A stretch of DNA of 64,000 nt. It comes from Burkholderia pseudomultivorans (GTDB taxonomy: Bacteria > Pseudomonadota > Gammaproteobacteria > Burkholderiales > Burkholderiaceae). The DNA lies in NCBI RefSeq assembly GCF_902499075.1, contig NZ_CABVPP010000034.1, positions 1-64,000 of the forward strand. Reading direction: 5' to 3'. Shown one piece after another: positions 58,670-64,000 of the stretch (its first letter is position 1; the number at the start of each line of letters is the position of its first letter). The notes under the pieces were generated by a model that had not been told where the DNA came from, did not search any database, and saw only the letters and a list, made by a program, of their open reading frames with translations. Both the position numbers and the translations under genes were made by a program.

Positions 58670-60175
58670 TTAAAGAGACTTGCGCAGATTCACTGCCGGG
58701 ATCCTGAGGGCTTCGCGATACTTGGCAACCGTGCGGCGCGCGACCACGAAGCCTTGTTCTGCCAGCAGCTCGGCAATGCGGCTGTCCGAAAGCGGCGATT
58801 TTGGGTCTTCGGCTCCTATCAGTTGCTTGATCAGGGCTCGGATGGCGGTCGACGAAGCGGCGCCTCCGGTGTCGGTCGAGACGTGCGATCCGAAGAAGTA
58901 CTTAAATTCAAGCGTCCCGAACGGGGTCAGCATGTACTTGCCGGTTGTCACACGGCTGACAGTCGACTCGTGTAGGCCCAGCGTATCAGCTATTTCCCGC
59001 AAAACCAAGGGGCGCATGGCAATTTCGCCATGCGCAAAGAAATTCTTCTGACGTTCGACAATAGCCTGTGCGACGCGCAGGATCGTGTCGAAGCGCTGCT
59101 GGATATTCTTGATCAGCCAGCGCGCTTCCTGCAGCTGCTGCTTCAGCGATCCGGCCGACGGATCGCCGCGGCTGTTGCGCAGGATGTTCGCGTACAGGTT
59201 GTTGATCCGCAGCTTCGGCACGACCTCGGGATTGAGCTCGGCCTGCCAGCCCTGACCGACCTTCTTCACGATGATGTCGGGCACCACGTAGTCGGCCTCG
59301 GCCTTGCCGTATGCGGCGCCGGGGAACGGCTCCAGCGAGCGGATCAGCGCATGCGCGTCGCGCAGCGCGTCGTCGCTCGCCTTCAGGTGCTTGCGCAACC
59401 GCGTGAAGTCGCGCGCGGCCAGCAGCTCGAGATGCTGCGACACGATGTCGAGCGCGAGCGTACGGGTCGGGGACGGATCGAGCCGCAGCAGTTGCAGCTT
59501 CAGGCACTCGGACGCCGAGCGCGCGCCGACGCCGGCCGGGTCGAAGCTGTGCAGCAGCGCGAGCGCCGCGTTCAGTTCGTCGCAGTCGACTTCGAGTTCG
59601 GGCGGGAGGTCGGCGAGCACCTCGTCGAGCGTCGCGGTCAGGTAGCCGTCGTCGTCGAGCGATTCGATCAGGAAGATCACGAGCGCGCGGTCGCGCGGGC
59701 TGGCCTGCGTGACGCGCAACTGCGCGGACAGGTGGTCGCGCAGCGAGATCGCGGCTTCCTGCACCTGCAGCGGCGGCAGGTCGTCGTCGTCCGACGCGCC
59801 GCTCGCGCGGCCGAATTCGTCGAGGTTCCATTGCGGGCCGTCGTTGCCGTCGCCGGACGCGTAGGCGTCGTATTCGTCGGCGCCGGCCGGCTCGTCGCGC
59901 TCCGCGCGATCGGTCGACTGGCCGTTGCCGTTCGCGACGGCCGGCTCGGTGTTCGACGCGGGCGGCGTCTGCGCGATCAGCGATCCGTCCGCCGCGACGC
60001 GCAGCGGGCTGGCGATCCACTCGTCGTCGTTTTCGAGCAGCGGGTTCTGGGCGACGGCCATCGCCACTTCCTGCTGCAGTTCGAGCGTCGACAACTGCAG
60101 GAGCCGGATCGACTGCTGTAGCTGAGGCGTCAGCGCCAAGTGTTGCGACAGGCGGAGTTGGAGGCTGGCTTTCAT
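58670..60175 (-). CDS. rpoN: RNA polymerase sigma-54 factor
   Basis: RpoN directs transcription from -24/-12 promoters with enhancer-binding activators. The 501-residue protein has region I ([37 protein letters not shown]), an acidic region II (about 70-135), the core-binding region, the helix-turn-helix [19 protein letters not shown] and the RpoN box [13 protein letters not shown] 60175 is preferred. It follows lptB by 155 bases. Confidence 0.97.
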   Translation of the reverse strand: MKASLQLRLSQHLALTPQLQQSIRLLQLSTLELQQEVAMAVAQNPLLENDDEWIASPLRVAADGSLIAQTPPASNTEPAVANGNGQSTDRAERDEPAGADEYDAYASGDGNDGPQWNLDEFGRASGASDDDDLPPLQVQEAAISLRDHLSAQLRVTQASPRDRALVIFLIESLDDDGYLTATLDEVLADLPPELEVDCDELNAALALLHSFDPAGVGARSASECLKLQLLRLDPSPTRTLALDIVSQHLELLAARDFTRLRKHLKASDDALRDAHALIRSLEPFPGAAYGKAEADYVVPDIIVKKVGQGWQAELNPEVVPKLRINNLYANILRNSRGDPSAGSLKQQLQEARWLIKNIQQRFDTILRVAQAIVERQKNFFAHGEIAMRPLVLREIADTLGLHESTVSRVTTGKYMLTPFGTLEFKYFFGSHVSTDTGGAASSTAIRALIKQLIGAEDPKSPLSDSRIAELLAEQGFVVARRTVAKYREALRIPAVNLRKSL

Positions 60176-60330
60176 GGCAGAGAGAGAGTCATACCGGCAG
60201 TGTGCCACGACCCAGGCGCATTGAGCCATCCGCGATTACGCGCGGCGCGGCGCCCCGCCGGGCGGCCTTGCCGCGGCACGGGGCGCGGCCCCGCGCGGCG
60301 GGGGCCGGGCGGGGTGCTGCCAGGAAGGCG

Positions 60331-61107
60331 TTACATGCGGAAATGTTCGCCGAGGTACACGCGGCGCACGCTTTCGTTCTCGATGATCTCGCTCGGCGCG
60401 CCGGCCGCGAGCACCGAGCCGTCGCTGATGATGTACGCGTGATCGCAGATGCCGAGCGTTTCGCGCACGTTGTGGTCGGTAATCAGCACGCCGATATTGC
60501 GCTGCTTCAGGAACTTGACGATCTTCTGGATCTCGAGCACCGCGATCGGGTCGACGCCCGCGAACGGTTCGTCGAGCAGGATGAAGCTCGGGTTGGTCGC
60601 GAGCGCGCGCGCGATCTCGACGCGGCGGCGTTCGCCGCCCGACAGCGACAGCGCGGGGTTCTCGCGCAGGTGGGCGATCTGCAGCTCGTCGAGCAGCGCC
60701 TCGGTGCGCGACGCGATCGCGTCCTTCGACAGCCGCTTGCCGTCGTCGCCGTGCTGCAGCTCGAGCACCGCGCGGATGTTTTCCTCGACGGTCAGCTTGC
60801 GGAACACGGACGCTTCCTGCGGCAGGTACGACAGGCCGAGCGACGCGCGCTTGTGGATCGGCAGCAGGCTGATCGAGCTGCCGTTCAGCGAGATCTCGCC
60901 CGCGTCGAGCGGCACGAGGCCGACGATCATGTAGAACGAGGTGGTCTTGCCGGCGCCGTTCGGGCCGAGCAGGCCGACCACTTCGCCGCTCTTCACGTCG
61001 AGCGACACGTCCTTGACGACCGTGCGCGAGCCGTAGCGCTTCTTCAGGTTGCGCACGACGAGCGAACTGGTGGTGCCGGCCGGCTGGCGGTTCGGTAGCG
61101 CGTTCAT
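60331..61107 (-). CDS. lptB: LPS export ABC transporter ATPase LptB
   Basis: LptB powers LPS extraction from the inner membrane. The 258-residue ATPase has Walker [13 protein letters not shown]-loop [18 protein letters not shown], signature [15 protein letters not shown] and Walker [14 protein letters not shown]. Its ATG overlaps the lptA stop (ATGA). LptF/G are not in the window. Confidence 0.96.
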   Translation of the reverse strand: MNALPNRQPAGTTSSLVVRNLKKRYGSRTVVKDVSLDVKSGEVVGLLGPNGAGKTTSFYMIVGLVPLDAGEISLNGSSISLLPIHKRASLGLSYLPQEASVFRKLTVEENIRAVLELQHGDDGKRLSKDAIASRTEALLDELQIAHLRENPALSLSGGERRRVEIARALATNPSFILLDEPFAGVDPIAVLEIQKIVKFLKQRNIGVLITDHNVRETLGICDHAYIISDGSVLAAGAPSEIIENESVRRVYLGEHFRM

Positions 61108-61769
61108 TGGCCCGGCGCTCCCTGGATCCCGGTCGACGGCGACAGCCGGGCCGGCGCGCCGTTCAGCGGCGCGGGGCCGCCGTTCTTCGGCGACAGCATC
61201 GCGCGCACGCGGCCGTTCGGGTTGCCCGGCGCGGCGACGTCCTTGCCGCCCTTCGCGGTATAGAAGTCGTGCTGGCCGTCGTACGTGATCACGCTGCCGT
61301 GCACGGTGTCGGCGATCGTCGAGGTGCCTTGCAGGCGGCGCACGGTCGCGGCGGTCGTCAGCGTCGTCAGGTCCTGCTTGCCGTCGTAGTCGATGCGCTC
61401 GGAATCGCCGTCGATGTATTCGTCGAGGCCTTCGCGCTTCTGGCGGAACGTCGCGTGCTTCTTGCCGCTGCCGAACGACGTCGCGTACTGGTAGCCCTCC
61501 GGGTCCTGGCGCACTTCGACGCGATCGCCGGTGATCTTGATCGTGCCCTTCGTGATCACGACGTTGCCGGTCGCGACCGTGACCTGCTTCAGGTCGTCAT
61601 AGGTCAGGTTGTCCGCCTCGACGTTGATCGGCTTGTTCTGGTCGGCCTTCTCGGCATGGGCGAGCGGCGCCAGCCCGGCCAGCGGGAGCGCCACGAGCGC
61701 CGCGGCGAGCGCGGCGCGGACGGCGCGCGCAGCGCCGCCGGAATTCTGTCGAGGGAACGGTTCGTTCAT
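61104..61769 (-). CDS. lptA: LPS transport periplasmic protein LptA
   Basis: LptA forms the periplasmic bridge for LPS. The protein has a signal peptide ([14 protein letters not shown]) and the OstA-like beta-jellyroll: [43 protein letters not shown], then [13 protein letters not shown] and [19 protein letters not shown] Pro/Gly-rich C-terminal tail follows. ATG 61769 gives 221 residues; GTG 61793 overlaps the lptC stop and would add eight. Confidence 0.93.
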   Translation of the reverse strand: MNEPFPRQNSGGAARAVRAALAAALVALPLAGLAPLAHAEKADQNKPINVEADNLTYDDLKQVTVATGNVVITKGTIKITGDRVEVRQDPEGYQYATSFGSGKKHATFRQKREGLDEYIDGDSERIDYDGKQDLTTLTTAATVRRLQGTSTIADTVHGSVITYDGQHDFYTAKGGKDVAAPGNPNGRVRAMLSPKNGGPAPLNGAPARLSPSTGIQGAPGQ

Positions 61770-61789
61770 GCAGTCACGTGAGGGAAGCG

Positions 61790-62404
61790 TCACTTGGGTT
61801 GGTCTTTCGAGCCGCCGGACGCATCCGACGCGGCGATCGTGCCGCGCACGTTGCCGTAAAGTTCGATGACCCGGGTGACGTTGTTGTACTTCATGCCGTC
61901 GGTCGCGTTGACGAGCGACAGGCCGCGCTGAAGTTTAACCGGCTTTTCGGTCTGGATCACATCGTCATTGACGAAGATCCGGAAATGCTGGGAATCGGCC
62001 TGCATCTGCGGATCGCCGCCGCCGGCCGCGCGCAGGATCCGCGCGTTGTCGTACAGGTCGACGATCGACACGTCGCCGTTGACCGTGCCGCGCAGCGCGG
62101 TGGTCGTCACGACCGGCTTGCCGGGCTGGAACGCACGCATCGCCGGGTCGGTCAGGTCGCTCGACTCGGTGTCTTCGTAATGGATCAGCTTCGCGGCCGT
62201 CAGCCGGTACTGGGTCGTGCCGGACTGGTCGAGTTCGGTGACCGAGAAGTTGTCCGCGAAATAGTCGGGCGTATGGCGCTTGGGCTGCACGGCGCCCTCG
62301 CCGGGCGGCGGCAGCGTCGCCTGCAGCAGCCACCACGTGACGCCGGCCAGCGCCGCGACGGCGGCGAGCGGCAGCAGCTGGGTCCAGCGGAAATGCGTGT
62401 TCAT
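61790..62404 (-). CDS. lptC: LPS export ABC transporter periplasmic protein LptC
   Basis: LptC is an inner-membrane-anchored protein that passes LPS from LptBFG to LptA. The 204-residue protein has one N-terminal helix (LLPLAAVAALAGVTWWLL) and a periplasmic domain with HTPDYFADNFSVTELDQSGTTQYRLTAAKLIHYEDTE, DNARILRAAGG and GMKYNNVTRVIELYGNVRG. It starts three bases after kdsC. Confidence 0.93.
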   Translation of the reverse strand: MNTHFRWTQLLPLAAVAALAGVTWWLLQATLPPPGEGAVQPKRHTPDYFADNFSVTELDQSGTTQYRLTAAKLIHYEDTESSDLTDPAMRAFQPGKPVVTTTALRGTVNGDVSIVDLYDNARILRAAGGGDPQMQADSQHFRIFVNDDVIQTEKPVKLQRGLSLVNATDGMKYNNVTRVIELYGNVRGTIAASDASGGSKDQPK

Positions 62405-62407
62405 CCG

Positions 62408-62944
62408 TCAGGCTCCGCAGGCGGCCGCGAGCAGCGCGTCGTAGCGCCGCTGCGCGCGCAGGATCGCGTCGCAGACTTCGCGCACCGCGCCATGGCCGCC
62501 GCGGGCCTCGGCAACCCAGTGCGCGCGGGCGATCACCTCGGGGTGCGCGTTGGCCGGCGCGGTTGCGAAGCCGCAGCGCAGCATCACCGGCAGGTCGGGC
62601 CAGTCGTCGCCCATGTAGCCGCACGCGTCCGGCGCGAGGCCGAGCGACGCGATCAGGTCCGCGAATACGGTCAGCTTGTTCTCGACGCCCTGGAACAGGT
62701 GCGTGATCTTCATTTCCTTCGCGCGCGCCGCGACGATCTCCGAGCGGCGGCCCGTGATGATCGCGGTCGCGATGCCGGCTTCGCCGAGCAGCTTCACGCC
62801 GTGGCCGTCGAGCGAATTGAACGACTTCATCGCGTCGCCGGCGGCGGTAAACAGCAGGCCGCCGTCGGTCAGCACGCCGTCGACGTCGAAAATCATCAGC
62901 CTAATGCGGCTTGCGCGTTCGGCCGCGGTCAGCGCAGCGCTCAT
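62408..62944 (-). CDS. kdsC: 3-deoxy-D-manno-octulosonate 8-phosphate phosphatase
   Basis: KdsC frees Kdo from Kdo-8-phosphate, for LPS core. The 178-residue HAD phosphatase has the nucleophile motif IFDVDGVLTDGGL, IITGRRSEIV, the tetramer-type GVENKLTVF and the acidic motif YMGDDWPDLPVM. The start overlaps the kdsD stop. Confidence 0.95.
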   Translation of the reverse strand: MSAALTAAERASRIRLMIFDVDGVLTDGGLLFTAAGDAMKSFNSLDGHGVKLLGEAGIATAIITGRRSEIVAARAKEMKITHLFQGVENKLTVFADLIASLGLAPDACGYMGDDWPDLPVMLRCGFATAPANAHPEVIARAHWVAEARGGHGAVREVCDAILRAQRRYDALLAAACGA

Positions 62945-63927
62945 CAGATCACCTTCTTCGAAAACAGGTCGTGCATGTTCAGCGCGCCGATCAGCACGCC
63001 GTCGGCATCGACCACCAGCATCTGGTTGATCCGGTGGCGCTCCATCAGTTCCACGGCCTCGACCGCCAGGTGATCCGGCGCAATCGTGCGCGGGTCGCGC
63101 GTCATCACGTCGGCGATCGACAGCGAGCGGAAGTCGCCGTCGCGTGCGAGCACGCGGCGCAGGTCGCCGTCGGTGAAGATGCCGACGACCTTGCGGTTCG
63201 CGTCGACCACGGCCGTCATGCCGAGCCGCTTCGCGGTGATCTGGAACAGCGCGTCTGACAGCGTCGCGTCGAGCCCGACGCTCGGCACGTCGTCGCCCGA
63301 GCGCATCACGTCGCGTACGTAGGTGAGCAGGCGCCGGCCGAGCGCGCCGCCGGGATGCGAGCGCGCGAAGTCGTCCGAGCCGAAGCCGCGCGCGTCGAGC
63401 ACCGCGACGGCGAGCGCGTCGCCGAGCGCGAGCGCGGCGGTCGTGCTTGCGGTGGGCGCGAGGTTCAGCGGGCAGGCTTCCTTCGACACCGCGGCGTTCA
63501 GGTTCACGTCGGCGAGCGTGCCGAGGCTCGATTCCGCGCGGCCCGTGATCGCGATCAGCTTCGCGCCGATCCGCTTCACGAGCGGCAGGATCGCGACGAG
63601 TTCTTCGGACTCGCCCGAATAGGAAATGCCGATGAACACGTCTTCGGCCGTGACCATGCCGAGGTCGCCATGGCTGGCTTCGGCCGGATGGACGAAGAAG
63701 GCCGGCGTGCCGGTGCTGGCCAGCGTTGCCGCGATCTTGCGGGCGATATGCCCCGATTTGCCGATTCCGGACACCACGACGCGGCCGCGGCAGCCGAGCA
63801 GCAGCGCGACGGCCTGGACGAAGTCGCCGTCGAGCTGGTCGCGCAGCGCGCGCACGGCGTCCGCCTCGATGTCGAGCACGTCGCGGGCGAGCGCGAGCGC
63901 CCGATCATCATTGATTTTCGCTATCAT
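62944..63927 (-). CDS. kdsD: Arabinose-5-phosphate isomerase
   Basis: KdsD turns ribulose-5-phosphate to arabinose-5-phosphate, the first step of Kdo synthesis. The 327-residue protein has a SIS domain (VVVSGIGKSGHIARKIAATLASTGTPAFFVHPAEASHGDLGM) and two CBS domains (about 200-320; DGDLRRVL and VDADGVLIGALNMHDL). It is the first gene of kdsD-kdsC-lptC-lptA-lptB. Confidence 0.95.
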   Translation of the reverse strand: MIAKINDDRALALARDVLDIEADAVRALRDQLDGDFVQAVALLLGCRGRVVVSGIGKSGHIARKIAATLASTGTPAFFVHPAEASHGDLGMVTAEDVFIGISYSGESEELVAILPLVKRIGAKLIAITGRAESSLGTLADVNLNAAVSKEACPLNLAPTASTTAALALGDALAVAVLDARGFGSDDFARSHPGGALGRRLLTYVRDVMRSGDDVPSVGLDATLSDALFQITAKRLGMTAVVDANRKVVGIFTDGDLRRVLARDGDFRSLSIADVMTRDPRTIAPDHLAVEAVELMERHRINQMLVVDADGVLIGALNMHDLFSKKVI

Positions 63928-63933
63928 GCGCGG

Positions 63934-63942
63934 AGTATAGCA
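63934..63942 (-). promoter_or_regulatory. Extended -10 promoter at kdsD
   Basis: On the minus strand TGC followed by TATACT (63939-63934) forms an extended -10; no good -35 is seen. The +1 would fall at about the kdsD ATG, so the transcript could be leaderless. Confidence 0.4.
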
Positions 63943-64000
63943 AAGGCGTTTGTTCGCCGCGCCGGCCCTTCGGACTCGTCCGATGCGCCTATCCCACGCT

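Overview
The window is about 64 kb of GC-rich (roughly 67-68 %) DNA that reads as a core chromosomal segment of a Burkholderia, most likely of the B. cepacia complex. The grounds are gene content and order: an aa3 oxidase cluster carrying SURF1 and two SCO-like proteins, the imuA-imuB-dnaE2 cassette, a nag phosphotransferase operon, cydPABX, and the rpoN/hpf/ptsN/hprK/rapZ block next to lptBAC-kdsCD. Coding density is high. I see no insertion sequence, prophage, integrase or CRISPR array.

Layout. 1-1607: a comF gene cut by the window edge and a divergent methyltransferase. 1725-12370: a cytochrome c oxidase operon (coxB, ctaD, small assembly protein, ctaG, DUF2970, ctaE), then SURF1, a SCO-like protein, heme A synthase, heme O synthase and SCO1/SenC, with one small inverted membrane gene in the middle. 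12450-19153: YciI protein, chemoreceptor, MetQ-like binding protein, a four-cysteine secreted protein and a TrpXYZ-type ABC importer. 19311-24718: the LexA-controlled mutasome imuA-imuB-dnaE2. 24719-32478: the N-acetylglucosamine operon, with a GntR regulator whose palindromic operator overlaps a strong promoter. 32545-35738 (minus): the bd-type quinol oxidase operon cydP-cydA-cydB-cydX with ANR/FNR-type boxes. 36046-37070 (minus): rpoH under a perfect CIRCE element. 37343-38400: a PagL-like lipid A deacylase and an NTF2-like protein. 38520-40509 (minus): leuA behind a leader that encodes a short peptide rich in the rare leucine codon CTA. 40554-45341: ybiB, maiA, ftsY, rsmD, coaD and a ferredoxin. 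45472-52622 (minus): hisC, pth, rplY, prs, tRNA-Gln, ispE, lolB and a TPR protein. 52711-54673: mutM and mutY. 54703-63927 (minus): Lon-N-domain protein, rapZ, hprK, ptsN, hpf, rpoN, lptB, lptA, lptC, kdsC and kdsD.

How the genes work together. The cox and cyd loci are the high- and low-oxygen ends of respiration; the cox cluster also carries heme A synthesis and copper delivery. NagE imports GlcNAc, NagF supplies all the general PTS phosphotransfer steps, and NagA plus a SIS-domain deaminase feed fructose-6-phosphate. HprK, PtsN and RapZ form a regulatory PTS branch that could touch NagF, because its HPr domain keeps the regulatory serine. KdsD/KdsC and LptC/A/B supply Kdo and LPS transport, and PagL may edit lipid A.

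Items most worth a second look: the leuA leader peptide, which appears to start at the +1 of its own promoter; the in-frame (GHTGF)n repeat inside the ComF zinc-finger region; the CoxB-cytochrome c-OmpA fusion; the sharp GC drop inside ispE next to tRNA-Gln; the PagL residue change; and the preserved Ser in NagF together with HprK.
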